Source: Tardiphaga sp.
GTDB taxonomy: Bacteria; Pseudomonadota; Alphaproteobacteria; Rhizobiales; Xanthobacteraceae
DNA: 55,147 nucleotides
NCBI GenBank assembly: GCA_030147505.1
Contig: JASBVG010000132.1
Location: 1-55,147 of the forward strand
Direction of reading: 5' to 3'
This document shows positions 1 to 6,890 of the stretch, one piece after another. The first letter of the stretch is position 1. The number at the start of each line of letters is the position of its first letter. A program made the translations under genes and the position numbers. The notes below the pieces were generated by a model. That model was given only the letters and a program-made list of their open reading frames with translations. It was not told the origin of the DNA and did not search any database.

Positions 1-53
1 AGCGAAGCCGCAACCGTCGCAGCGGCAACCAGAGCGGAAACAGTCTTCTTCAT
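1..53 (-). CDS. Start of a small secreted protein (cut by window edge)
   Basis: Only the first 17 codons are visible, running off the left edge. They begin MKKTVSALVAAATVAAS, a positively charged start followed by an Ala/Val-rich core, which is the beginning of a Sec signal peptide. A purine-rich ribosome site (GGGAGAG) lies about 7 bases before the ATG. The start closely resembles that of the next minus-strand gene (MKKTLMALAAVATLAVA), so the two may be paralogues in tandem. The mature protein is outside the window and its function cannot be stated. Confidence 0.6.
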   Translation of the reverse strand, partial: MKKTVSALVAAATVAAS

Positions 54-259
54 TTCAAGTCTCTCCCACAAGGACGCCGCAAGCGGCGCGTTAAAGGTTC
101 TCACGCGAGATTCGAACTGACAGCCATTTCAAAGGCCCAACCGTCAATCCGGCGTAAACACTCACGAAGCACTGACCCGAAAAAGCGGTTTTTTCGCGCC
201 ACTTCAAGCCGTGCACATCGGAATTGATCCGGTTCGATGTGCAATGAATTTCTCAAGCC

Positions 260-568
260 TCAGCCGCAAACACGAACGCGGCGGAAGCGCCAGCCATAGC
301 CGTCCCAGAAGCGCTGGCGCTGCCAGTAGCAATCGCCGTAATAGCCGGGACCGGCGACATAGGCCGGGCCGCCATAATAGCCATAACCGGGGCCGTAGTA
401 ACCCGAACCTGCGGCGATGGCACCGCCGAGCAGGGCGCCGCCGATCAGGCCAGCCGCGACGCCGGCTCCGACGCCGCCGCGATGCCAGTGTTGGGCGCTC
501 GCAGTGGTTGGCGCGGCCGCAACGGCCAGCGTGGCAACGGCGGCAAGGGCCATCAGGGTCTTCTTCAT
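260..568 (-). CDS. Small secreted Gly/Tyr-rich protein
   Basis: A 102-residue protein with a Sec signal peptide (residues 1-26, MKKT start, Ala-rich core, likely cut after TASAQ or just before). The mature part begins HWHRGG, then a Gly/Ala-rich hydrophobic stretch (about 30-55) and repeated Gly-Tyr and Pro-Gly-Tyr units (about 55-78), ending in an Arg/Trp-rich tail (WQRQRFWDGYGWRFRRVRV). Such short periplasmic or surface Gly/Tyr proteins are common in Bradyrhizobium relatives and have no settled role. A GAGGTGAAG ribosome site precedes the ATG. The plus-strand reading frames over the same bases are Arg-rich shadows. The long gap on its upstream side (569-788) holds nothing else I can support. 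Confidence 0.75.
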   Translation of the reverse strand: MKKTLMALAAVATLAVAAAPTTASAQHWHRGGVGAGVAAGLIGGALLGGAIAAGSGYYGPGYGYYGGPAYVAGPGYYGDCYWQRQRFWDGYGWRFRRVRVCG

Positions 569-788
569 GGCTTCACCTCATTCACTTCCGATACGCACCA
601 AATAGCGTGACATGCGACCAAAAGTTTCACATCCGACTTGAATGATCAATGAACGGAACCGCGCCGATTTGGTCATAAATTTGCAGCCGGCAACGCTTGG
701 ACGCACCGTTCGGCGAGCGGGTTCACGGTTAAGATGGTTGAGGTTCTATAGTACCAAAGCGGTGCTAGAAGAAGTGAGTTTTTCTGTG

Positions 789-805
789 TTTAGATTCGTT
801 CCAGA
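789..805 (+). promoter_or_regulatory. Candidate Irr (iron control element) box for bfd
   Basis: TTTAGATTCGTTCCAGA matches 11 of the 14 arm positions of the ICE pattern TTTAGAA-N3-TTCTAAA with the same 7-3-7 spacing. It lies about 117 bases upstream of the bfd start. The next gene, bfr, carries a perfect copy, which makes a second, weaker site for the partner gene plausible. It is imperfect, so binding is inference. Confidence 0.45.
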
Positions 806-921
806 TTGTGCTGTTGGATCAGTAGTTTGGAATAGCTTGAAGGTGCGTGTTTTGGCTTTGCATCCGGGCAGCGGCTTCCATATCCAAGATGTGTACCGAC
901 CTGTGAGCGTGCCTTCAGCTA

Positions 922-1212
922 ATGATCGTTTGTTCCTGCAACGTCTTTTCCGACCATGACATCCGCAAGGCCGTCGCCGGGGCTCAGCCGCCGCGGACGC
1001 CTGGACAGGTCTATGGCTGCCTGGGCTGCAGTGCCCAGTGCGGACGATGTGCGCGGACGATCAAGAAAATCATGGACGAGGCGCTTGGTGCCTGCGCCAA
1101 GTCCTGCTGCGCCGGCTGCCCGCATACGGCCGCTCATGGCTCATCTGCCGAGATCGAGATCCCCGCACCACTTGAGATGAATGCACCGACCACCATCGGC
1201 GTTGCCGCCTAA
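922..1212 (+). CDS. bfd: Bacterioferritin-associated ferredoxin
   Basis: A (2Fe-2S) protein that delivers electrons to bacterioferritin so that stored ferric iron is reduced and released into the cytoplasm. The start MIVCSCN and the later CLGCSAQCGRC give the Cys4, Cys6, Cys40, Cys43 pattern expected for the CxC-x(n)-CxxC cluster of the Bfd family; Cys33 and Cys36 are extra. The protein is 96 residues, longer than the 64 of E. coli, because of a C-terminal tail that contains a further Cys group (ACAKSCCAGC, about 56-65) and a non-conserved end. No strong ribosome site precedes the ATG, but the start fits the family exactly. It stands about 150 bases upstream of bfr on the same strand. Confidence 0.9.
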   Translation: MIVCSCNVFSDHDIRKAVAGAQPPRTPGQVYGCLGCSAQCGRCARTIKKIMDEALGACAKSCCAGCPHTAAHGSSAEIEIPAPLEMNAPTTIGVAA

Positions 1213-1297
1213 GGTCCTCTTATCACCGGATAATTCTGAATTCTCTTGATTTCGCCAGTTGCGGATCGAGACAGGCTTGTCCTCTCCTTTGAACTGA

Positions 1298-1314
1298 TTT
1301 AGAAGCGTTCTAAA
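1298..1314 (+). promoter_or_regulatory. Irr-binding iron control element (ICE) upstream of bfr
   Basis: TTTAGAAGCGTTCTAAA is a perfect inverted repeat of 7-base arms around a 3-base spacer and equals the ICE consensus recognised by Irr in Rhizobiales. It ends 46 bases before the bfr ATG, where it would overlap the promoter. In this group Irr is stable under low iron and heme and represses iron storage genes, so bfr is expected to be switched off when iron is short. Confidence 0.88.
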
Positions 1315-1360
1315 TTCAGTTTCGGGCCATTTTGGTTTGGCCGGGCAAGAGGAGAGAGCC

Positions 1361-1846
1361 ATGAAGGGCGACCCGAAGGTCATCGATTATCTTAACAAGG
1401 GTCTGCGCAGCGAGCTGACGGCCATCAACCAGTATTGGCTGCATTTCCGCCTGCTGAATCACTGGGGCCTCCTGGACATGGCCAAGATGTGGCGCAAGGA
1501 GTCCATCGAGGAGATGCATCACGCCGACCGTTTCACCGATCGCATTCTGTTCCTGGACGGTTTCCCGAACATGCAGGTGCTCGACCCCTTGAAGATCGGT
1601 CAGAACGTCAAGGAAATCATCGAGTGTGACCTCGCCGCCGAGATTGGCGCCCGCACGCTGTATGAAGAAGCCGCGACCTACGCCCACAGCGTCAAGGACT
1701 ACGTGTCGCGTGATCTGTTCGAGTCGCTGATGAAGGATGAGGAAGGTCACATCGATTTCCTCGAGACCCAGCTCGATCTCATCGAGCGCATCGGCATCGA
1801 ACTCTATACCCAGAAGCATATGGGTGGTCTCGAAAGCGAGTTCTGA
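1361..1846 (+). CDS. bfr: Bacterioferritin
   Basis: Heme-containing ferritin of 161 residues that forms a 24-subunit shell, oxidises Fe(II) at a di-iron site and stores the mineral. Ferroxidase ligands are visible: Glu18, Glu51, His54 and further Glu residues in the later helices (for example ECDLAAE and KDEEGHIDFLE). Met52 in EEMHH is the heme ligand position. Start chosen at MKGDPKVIDYL, the family start, with GAGGAGAG 6-13 bases upstream; an earlier in-frame ATG at 1337 would add eight residues not seen in the family. It is preceded by a perfect Irr box, and bfd lies just upstream, so storage and release are probably controlled together by iron. Confidence 0.95.
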   Translation: MKGDPKVIDYLNKGLRSELTAINQYWLHFRLLNHWGLLDMAKMWRKESIEEMHHADRFTDRILFLDGFPNMQVLDPLKIGQNVKEIIECDLAAEIGARTLYEEAATYAHSVKDYVSRDLFESLMKDEEGHIDFLETQLDLIERIGIELYTQKHMGGLESEF

Positions 1847-1853
1847 GCTTGTC

Positions 1854-1900
1854 AGCATGATCCCGAAAAGTGCGGACCGGTTTTCGGGAAAGATCATGCT
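1854..1900. repeat. Dispersed palindromic element (GATCATGCT/CCGAAAA type)
   Basis: An imperfect palindrome beginning AGCATGATCCCGAAAA and ending in TTTTCGG...GATCATGCT, with a 4-base bulge in the right arm. This is the short palindrome found in very many intergenic spaces of Bradyrhizobium-like genomes. It sits 7 bases after the bfr stop and just before the end of the convergent lipoprotein gene, so as RNA it would form a stem on either strand and could act as a terminator or 3' stabiliser. Confidence 0.75.
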
Positions 1901-1923
1901 TTGCTAAAAGTACTGCCTGGCCT

Positions 1924-2517
1924 CTAATAGATGCCGGGCAGTTTCGCTCGGCCCGGATCGGGTTTGGGTAGCGGAGGCATCTCGCAATTCGTGAATGCCG
2001 CCCGGATCGCCGTCCATGCGCCGGCGACCGGATATTCGACCGCGGTGCGTCCACCGTCGATCGATCTGATCCTCACATAAAGCGTCTGCGCCTTTTCCAG
2101 TTCGGCAACGAAGGTCGCGATTGCATCGCGGTCCTCGATGATGACGACCCTGTTGTTGCGCAGGATACGCACTGCCACGCCCTCATGGCCGGGCAGGTCA
2201 TCGAAGCGATAGCCAAGCACGGTGTTCGAACGGGTGCCGATCCTGAAGTCGAAGGCGAAGCGGATCAGCGGCTCCTTGCGTTCGAGGCATGTGAGCAGGA
2301 GCGACGATACGCGCGGATATTCGACATTGCTGTTCGAGGCTTCGGCATAAACAAAGGCGCTCGGCAAGGTGGCTTCCGTGATGCGATCGGTCTGATTCAC
2401 GATCCACCAGTCGTGGACTCTTGTCTCGCCCGCCTCGGTGACGAAAGGATCGCGCATGCAGCCGCAAAGCGCGAAGCTTGCAGCCAAGATCATGGAAATC
2501 GATGCGACGCCACGCAC
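1924..2517 (-). CDS. Putative lipoprotein
   Basis: A 197-residue protein of unrecognised family. The N-terminus (MRGVASISMILAASFALCGC) is a type II signal peptide with a lipobox ending at Cys20, so the protein should be lipid-anchored. The rest is soluble with alternating beta-type segments; a stretch VAVRILRNNRVVIIEDRD and an Asp/Gly-rich end are seen, but no catalytic motif. I chose the GTG at 2517 because GGGGGAG lies 6 bases before it; a TTG at 2532 would extend it by five residues. Convergent to bfr. Confidence 0.7.
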   Translation of the reverse strand: MRGVASISMILAASFALCGCMRDPFVTEAGETRVHDWWIVNQTDRITEATLPSAFVYAEASNSNVEYPRVSSLLLTCLERKEPLIRFAFDFRIGTRSNTVLGYRFDDLPGHEGVAVRILRNNRVVIIEDRDAIATFVAELEKAQTLYVRIRSIDGGRTAVEYPVAGAWTAIRAAFTNCEMPPLPKPDPGRAKLPGIY

Positions 2518-2591
2518 GAACGCTCCCCCCAAGCTTGCATAATATGCAACTCAAGAGTGTTCATTGCAATATAGGTTGTGGCGACGGTCGG

Positions 2592-3215
2592 CTATAGATT
2601 TTTCCGATAGGCGACGTCGATTTCGCCCTGGGTCATCGGGGTCTCGCCTTCGGGCTTGGTGTCGGCCTTGGTCTGGTCGAACACCATTTCCGAGATCGAC
2701 GGCATCACGTCGCGTTTTACCTGCACTTCCGGCGACCACAGTCTCGAGCGCATCAGCGCCTTGCCGCAGTGGAAATAGGCTTCGGTGACGGTAATGCAGA
2801 GGACGGCGCGCGGCAGCTTGCCGAACTCCTCCATGGTCGCCATCAATTCCGGATCCTTCGACAGTGTGGCGATGCCGCTGACGCGCAGCGTGTCGTCGAT
2901 GCCGGGTACGAAGAAGATCAACTGCACATGGCCGCTGCCGTTCAGCACGTTCTGGAACGTATCGACGCGGTTGTTGCCGGGACGATCCGGCAGCCGCAAC
3001 TCGGTGGGTGAAGCGATCTGCACGAAGCCGACTCCGCCGCCGCGCGGCGACGCATCGACGGTGCCGTCGGGGCCGGAGGAGGCGAGCACACAGAACGGCG
3101 ACAGCGAGATGAACTTGCTCGAATGCATGTCCAGCGTCGGCCTCGCTTTCGCGATCACGCGCGGATGCGGGGCAGGATAAGTCTCGCGCAGCTTTTCGGC
3201 GGTCACATTGGTCAC
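2592..3215 (-). CDS. FMN-dependent PPOX-type flavoprotein (pyridoxamine 5'-phosphate oxidase family)
   Basis: A 207-residue split-barrel flavoprotein of the pyridoxamine phosphate oxidase-like superfamily, close to the MSMEG_1061 subgroup. Family signs are the strand-turn segment FCVLASSGPDGTVDASPRGG (about 41-60), LRLPDRPGNNRVDTFQNVL (about 73-91, FMN and phosphate contacts in relatives), the dimer strand HVQLIFFVPGIDDTLRVSG, and AYFHCGKALMRSRLWSP (about 146-162). These proteins bind FMN or F420 and reduce small molecules; the substrate is unknown here. The start is GTG with GGAG about 7 bases upstream. It stands alone between a lipoprotein gene and a DUF2188 gene on the same strand, with no sign of operon partners. 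Confidence 0.85.
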   Translation of the reverse strand: MTNVTAEKLRETYPAPHPRVIAKARPTLDMHSSKFISLSPFCVLASSGPDGTVDASPRGGGVGFVQIASPTELRLPDRPGNNRVDTFQNVLNGSGHVQLIFFVPGIDDTLRVSGIATLSKDPELMATMEEFGKLPRAVLCITVTEAYFHCGKALMRSRLWSPEVQVKRDVMPSISEMVFDQTKADTKPEGETPMTQGEIDVAYRKNL

Positions 3216-3293
3216 GGCGATCTCCAGTCGGAATGGCTTGCTTCAGCTAGCATGCAGCCGCGATGCCGCAAAGCCTGCCAGGCGCGGACCAGA

Positions 3294-3539
3294 TTAGGAT
3301 CGATCGACGATCACCGTGTTCGGCCGGTCGTTGCCGGCTGCTGTCTCCTCATGCCATTTGCCGTTTTCGTCCTCGTAGGAGATCACCTCGGTGCGACCGG
3401 GTGTACGCTGTTCGGCGGCGGCGCGGCGGGCGGCGGCGAGGGCGCGCTCGCGGGTCGGATAGGTTTCGGAAAACACGGCGCCGACCTTGTAGGCCCAGCC
3501 GCCATCATGCTCGACGATCACATAGGTCACTTCCGACAT
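3294..3539 (-). CDS. DUF2188-like small protein
   Basis: An 81-residue protein starting MSEVTYVIVEHDGGWAYKVG. A strand-turn-strand start, then a helix with TREAL-like spacing (YPTRERALAAARRAAAEQR), then VISYEDENGKWHEE match the DUF2188 fold, a small double-stranded RNA-binding-like domain of unknown role. The start at 3539 is preferred over an in-frame ATG 39 bases earlier because it matches the family length. The next gene downstream on this strand (2592-3215) is about 80 bases away. Confidence 0.7.
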   Translation of the reverse strand: MSEVTYVIVEHDGGWAYKVGAVFSETYPTRERALAAARRAAAEQRTPGRTEVISYEDENGKWHEETAAGNDRPNTVIVDRS

Positions 3540-3574
3540 GTCGCTCTCGCTTGTCTTGCGCCGCCCCGCCGAGA

Positions 3575-3928
3575 TCATACCGCATCGGCGGGCACGAAGC
3601 AGCTGATGATGACGCCGTCGCCGCGGCGAATATACCAGACCACCGCTTCGCCCACGGGATTACCGCGATCGCGGATGATGGCGCGATCCGGAACCTGCAT
3701 CCAGACGCCGTCGATCGGCACCCAGTAGGCGCCGCCGCGCACATCGTATTCGGTGCGGTGCCCGTCGGAGATATCGCAGCAGGGCACGCCGGTGGGGCTG
3801 ATCACGCTCTTGAACCAGTTTCGGATATGTTCGGGGACATCGGCGAACTGGCCGCGATCGACGGCATAGGCCGTCGGGGCGATGGCCATCGACATCGCAA
3901 GGAGGACAAGCCGCATTCCTGACCGCAT
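3575..3928 (-). CDS. Secreted protein of unknown function
   Basis: A 117-residue protein with a signal peptide (MRSGMRLVLLAMSMAIAPTAYA, cut before VDRG). The mature part has ADVPEHIRNWFKSVI, then GVPCCDISDGHRTEYDV, then WVPIDGVWMQVPDRAII and a final ISCFVPAD. The CC pair plus one later Cys could be a disulfide set or a metal site. The pattern is seen in short periplasmic proteins of Bradyrhizobium relatives but I cannot name a function. The start at 3928 has GAGG about 8 bases upstream; the longer open frame to 4219 has no protein-like composition. Confidence 0.7.
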   Translation of the reverse strand: MRSGMRLVLLAMSMAIAPTAYAVDRGQFADVPEHIRNWFKSVISPTGVPCCDISDGHRTEYDVRGGAYWVPIDGVWMQVPDRAIIRDRGNPVGEAVVWYIRRGDGVIISCFVPADAV

Positions 3929-4249
3929 GCGAAACCTCACATCGGTTATGCCGGAGCGGCTATGCCGCGACTCGGTCCGGCCATTCGAATTGTCACGACA
4001 ATTAAGCCTGAGCCGTGGCGAAGATGCATGCACAAATGAAAGGCCGTCCGCGTAACGTCCGTCGCTGCATTGCCAAAAGTACCGTTGCGCGGCGCTCGTG
4101 TGTCGGCAGGCACCGGCGCGAAATACAATTCCGATGACGTGCGGATGCACGGTATCGATCTGGTCGCTGCATGGCTCGGTGTCGCACATCTGCGTTCCGA
4201 TCCCGCGACAGCGCGGCAACTACACATCGCAGCGGACGAGGCCGGCCGA
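3929..4249. other. Intergenic stretch with no supported gene
   Basis: About 320 bases between the secreted protein gene and the terminator of the collagen-like gene. Open frames here are Arg/Ser-rich or His-rich and look like chance frames. A short inverted repeat AATTGT-CACG-ACAATT lies near 3986-4001, which could be a regulator site for the gene starting at 3928, but nothing more can be said. Confidence 0.4.
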
Positions 4250-4284
4250 CAAAAGAAAACGGCACGGAGATGCTCCGTGCCGTT
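4250..4284 (-). terminator. Rho-independent terminator of the collagen-like gene
   Basis: Read on the minus strand, a 12-base stem (AACGGCACGGAG with CTCCGTGCCGTT) with a 3-base loop is followed by TTTTCTTTT. It lies 28 bases after the stop codon of the collagen-like gene. Confidence 0.85.
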
Positions 4285-4311
4285 GGCTGAGGAAGGCGAA
4301 AGCGACGACGC

Positions 4312-4872
4312 TCAGTCGTCCTTTTTCTTCCGCTTCTTCTTTTTCTTGCCGTCGTCGTCTTCATCCTCGCTCGGTTCGGCCGCGGCGGCTTCCGCCTCGA
4401 CGATCGCGGCGACGCGCTCGGCCATTTCCTGCTGCTCGCGCAGCAGCGCGGCTTCGCGCTCCGCTGCCTCGCGCTCGCGCATCTTGCGATGGTCTTCCCA
4501 TGCATCGAAAATCATGTGCAGCCAGGGCAGGATCTGTTCGAAGCTCGGCAGCGTGCCCGGCGGGCCCTGTTCGCCGCGAGGACCCGGTTCGCCCTGAATG
4601 CCGATCGGGCCCTGCATGCCCTGCTCGCCGCGCGGTCCCTGCGGGCCGGCCTTGCCTTGCGGTCCGGCGGGGCCGGTCTTGCCGAGCGGGCCCTGCTCGC
4701 CGCGCGCGCCTTTCGGGCCGGGGGCGCCGGGCTTGCCGGCGATACCGGGCTTGCCCTGAGCGCCTTCGGGGCCGGGACGGCCGGGATGACCCTGCGGCCC
4801 CGGTGCGCCAGGCTCGCCGCGCGGGCCGCGCAATCCGGCCCGGTCGATCGTCTCTTTCGCCACGCTCTTCAC
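4312..4872 (-). CDS. Collagen-like Gly-X-Y repeat protein
   Basis: A 186-residue protein in three parts. Residues 1-12 are a short lead (MKSVAKETIDRA) with no signal peptide. Residues 13 to about 106 are 31 unbroken Gly-X-Y triplets rich in Pro, Gln, Glu, Lys and Arg (for example GEPGAPGPQ, GARGEQGPL, GPRGEQ). A hydrophobic/aromatic link (LPSFEQILPWLHMIFDAWEDH) follows, then a Glu/Ala/Arg-rich heptad-like helix (REREAAEREAALLREQQEM), and a tail of acidic then Lys-rich residues. Such a layout suggests a triple helix with a coiled-coil trimer unit at its C side. Bacterial collagens are usually surface or phage tail proteins; the lack of an export signal is odd. It has its own terminator and is a monocistronic unit. 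No phage genes are near. Confidence 0.85.
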   Translation of the reverse strand: MKSVAKETIDRAGLRGPRGEPGAPGPQGHPGRPGPEGAQGKPGIAGKPGAPGPKGARGEQGPLGKTGPAGPQGKAGPQGPRGEQGMQGPIGIQGEPGPRGEQGPPGTLPSFEQILPWLHMIFDAWEDHRKMREREAAEREAALLREQQEMAERVAAIVEAEAAAAEPSEDEDDDGKKKKKRKKKDD

Positions 4873-5005
4873 TCCATTCGTGATTCCAGTTGCGTGGCTT
4901 TTAACAGGGGAAGGATGACGGCATCAATTCGCGGAACGTTCAGCCTGGACGCGAACCTGTTTCGCCGTGCCTGCGTCAAAGGGGCGGCTCACAGGGAAAC
5001 AAGTC

Positions 5006-5200
5006 ATGCTGCCGTCCACGCGTCTGAAACTCGCCTCGTCACTGTTCGGCGCCGTCTGGGCGATCGCCATGTTCTGGTGGAGCGGCGCCTACACTGTTCT
5101 CAACGTCATCCTGCACGCCGTTTGCGGAGCCGGCGCCGGCTTCGGTTGCTACTGGCTGATGCGCGGATGTCTCGCGCGTGGCCGCGTGCCGGAACACTGA
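5006..5200 (+). CDS. Small inner-membrane protein
   Basis: A 64-residue protein (MLPSTRLKLAS start) with two hydrophobic helices, about residues 10-26 (SLFGAVWAIAMFWWSGA) and 30-50 (LNVILHAVCGAGAGFGCYWL), and a basic C-terminal tail. It reads as a hairpin membrane protein of unknown role. An ATG 39 bases earlier is in frame, but the charged lead it adds looks untranslated. No partner gene is evident; it lies between the divergent collagen-like gene and the convergent HTH gene. Confidence 0.55.
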   Translation: MLPSTRLKLASSLFGAVWAIAMFWWSGAYTVLNVILHAVCGAGAGFGCYWLMRGCLARGRVPEH

Positions 5201-5218
5201 GCAGGATCGAATAAAGCG

Positions 5219-5527
5219 CTAGCCGCTCGCCGGCACGTCGATGCCATCGGCGGAGTACTGCTTGATCTTGTTGCGCATGGTGCGGACGGAGACGCCGAGC
5301 ACGCGCGCCGCATGCGTCCGGTTGCCATCGCAGCGCGCCAGCGTCTGCAGCATCAATTCGCGTTCGACTTCCTCGACAGTGGCGCCGACCAGCATCGGCA
5401 CGATCTCGCTCGGCTCGGAGGCCGGCACCATTGCATCAGTGTCGAAGGAAGGATCGCAACAGTCACCGGAACGGACGTCGGGACATTCCTGCGCGGAACA
5501 ATCGTCACGGGCAAAACTCTGGGGCAT
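5219..5527 (-). CDS. Small Fis-type HTH DNA-binding protein
   Basis: A 102-residue protein whose C-terminal half is a Fis/NtrC-type DNA-binding domain: EVERELMLQTLARCDGNRTH then AARVLGVSVRTMRNKIKQY (helix-turn-helix, about residues 53-93). This is the C-terminal domain of sigma-54 activators such as FlbD, but the AAA+ and receiver domains are absent, so it cannot activate sigma-54 by itself. The N-terminal half is polar and contains three Cys (about residues 10, 15 and 23). The ATG at 5527 has GGGAGG 8 bases upstream; a longer frame to 5602 is not supported. A perfect CtrA box lies about 100 bases upstream, so cell-cycle or motility linked expression is likely. Confidence 0.82.
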   Translation of the reverse strand: MPQSFARDDCSAQECPDVRSGDCCDPSFDTDAMVPASEPSEIVPMLVGATVEEVERELMLQTLARCDGNRTHAARVLGVSVRTMRNKIKQYSADGIDVPASG

Positions 5528-5623
5528 CGGCAACCTCCCGATCAACGCACGCTTTGCGGGCGCAAAGCGATACATCGAGACCAAATGGCACCCCAGCCGC
5601 ACCGGCAGGGTGGGCGCGTTTGG

Positions 5624-5638
5624 TTAATGAAAGGTTAA
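5624..5638. promoter_or_regulatory. Consensus CtrA binding site
   Basis: TTAATGAAAGGTTAA is an exact TTAA-N7-TTAA, the site of the alphaproteobacterial cell-cycle regulator CtrA. It is 97 bases upstream of the small Fis-type HTH gene (start 5527), the only gene reading away from it at this distance, and so most likely controls that gene. Confidence 0.75.
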
Positions 5639-5707
5639 CGTCCAAAACTCCGTTGTCCTACGCGAGCTGGACCCACGTGTCCACCTTTGGCCCGGAACGA
5701 AAGATGG

Positions 5708-5755
5708 ATGGCCGGGTCATCTAGCGAAGCTGCGCTTCGCGCTTTGCCCGGCCAT
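5708..5755. repeat. Palindromic element (ATGGCCGGG/CCCGGCCAT)
   Basis: Nine-base arms ATGGCCGGG and CCCGGCCAT enclose a second hairpin (GCGAAG..CTTCGC). The same ATGGCCGGG/CCCGGCCAT core is seen again at 45419-45450 in this window. It lies 17 bases after the stop of the DUF3829 gene and could serve as its terminator, though no T run follows. Confidence 0.65.
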
Positions 5756-5771
5756 GACGGAGGGGTAAGGA

Positions 5772-6707
5772 TCAGCGCATCCCGAATTTTGCGATGCTGT
5801 TATAGGAATCCACCAGCTGGTTGTAGTCGCGCAGCAGGCGCGCGGGCGAGCCTTCCACCATCCAGCCGCTGCCCGGGCCCATCATCATCTTCTGGCCGGA
5901 CGTATAGGGCACCTTGTCGCGAATGCGGCGCATCAGCTGCTTGGATGTCACCAGCACCGATTTCGCATTGGTGAACATCGAGGACACCTTGCCGCCATCG
6001 GCGGCATTGGCGTCTTCAAAGCCCTTCACGCTGGCTTCATAGTCGCTCACCGCCTTGGTGATGGCCTCGATATCCGGCTTGTCGGTGTCCTGCAGGCGCA
6101 GCACGCGCTTGGCGTCGATCATGACGGCCTCGACATAATAGCGCGTCTTCTTGCCTTCCTCGGCCTCGATCTGCTTGAGCTGTTCGAGCTTGCGCTTGTC
6201 GTTGATGTTGTCCACGCCGGCACGCAGACTCTTGTCGGCGGCGGAGAACGCATCCCAGGCGGCGACGAGCTTTGGATGCAAGGCGCGGCCCTTGGCCATC
6301 TTGTCGTCCTTGTAGTTCTCCTGCGTGTAGTAGTCGTCGGCTTCCTTCAGCAGCGGCCCGAGCGTCGTCACCGCGCTGACATAAGCTGACGCCGCAGCCT
6401 CCAGCGCCGCATCGCGCGGCTCCAGCGCATTCGCGGCCTCGACGCCCTTCTTGCAGTCGTCGGTGTCGTAGATCGTATAGGTGCCGTAGATGATCCGCTC
6501 TTTCCCCGTGGGCCCGGATTTCGGCGCCCAGCTGAAATAGCGCGACTGCGAGTCATAGGACCGCGCCGACAGCCGGTTGATGCAGCCGACATAGGCATTG
6601 AGCTTTTCAGTCGCGGTAGAGTTTTGCGCAGCGGCGGGTGCGGTGTGCGCCGAACTCAGTGCGAGCGTCGCACCGGCAGCAACAACAAATGCGCGAAAAG
6701 AAATCAT
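5772..6707 (-). CDS. YiiG-type DUF3829 family protein
   Basis: A 311-residue exported protein with a signal peptide (MISFRAFVVAAGATLALSSA, cut near AAAQ at about 28). The mature part is nearly all helical with long charged heptad stretches (for example KLNAYVGCINRLSARSYDSQ, DNINDKRKLEQLKQIEAEE) and ends with SPARLLRDYNQLVDSYNS, which is the pattern of the DUF3829/YiiG family of envelope proteins. Function in the family is unknown. No lipobox Cys is seen, so it is probably periplasmic. It is the last gene before the low-GC cassette at 6891. Confidence 0.8.
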   Translation of the reverse strand: MISFRAFVVAAGATLALSSAHTAPAAAQNSTATEKLNAYVGCINRLSARSYDSQSRYFSWAPKSGPTGKERIIYGTYTIYDTDDCKKGVEAANALEPRDAALEAAASAYVSAVTTLGPLLKEADDYYTQENYKDDKMAKGRALHPKLVAAWDAFSAADKSLRAGVDNINDKRKLEQLKQIEAEEGKKTRYYVEAVMIDAKRVLRLQDTDKPDIEAITKAVSDYEASVKGFEDANAADGGKVSSMFTNAKSVLVTSKQLMRRIRDKVPYTSGQKMMMGPGSGWMVEGSPARLLRDYNQLVDSYNSIAKFGMR

Positions 6708-6795
6708 CGATCAGGTCTCCAACGCCGTTGAGGCGGCATGCTTCGTGATGACGGCGAGAATAGAGGAAGGGCGTCGCAGCGGCCAGAGTAGGCTG

Positions 6796-6804
6796 CCTAA
6801 GATG
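6796..6804 (+). repeat. 9-base copy of the cassette operator half-site
   Basis: CCTAAGATG here equals the bases at 8299-8307 in the promoter region of the two-gene cassette. The two copies enclose the cassette. A 9-base match in these two gaps could occur by chance at roughly one in eight. Confidence 0.35.
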
Positions 6805-6890
6805 GTATGCCGTCGTTGTTGCGTTGGACGTAGAAAACTGCGTGTTGGTTCATGCTGCTGTGCATGAGGGGAGATTGGAGACTACTATGC

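Noticed and set aside
826..842. Second ICE-like sequence TTTGGAATAGCTTGAAG before bfd
   Set aside because: Right arm fails to match TTCTAAA; the site at 789-805 is clearly better.
642..959. 105-codon open frame before bfd
   Set aside because: Overlaps the bfd start and the candidate Irr box, with no conserved look.
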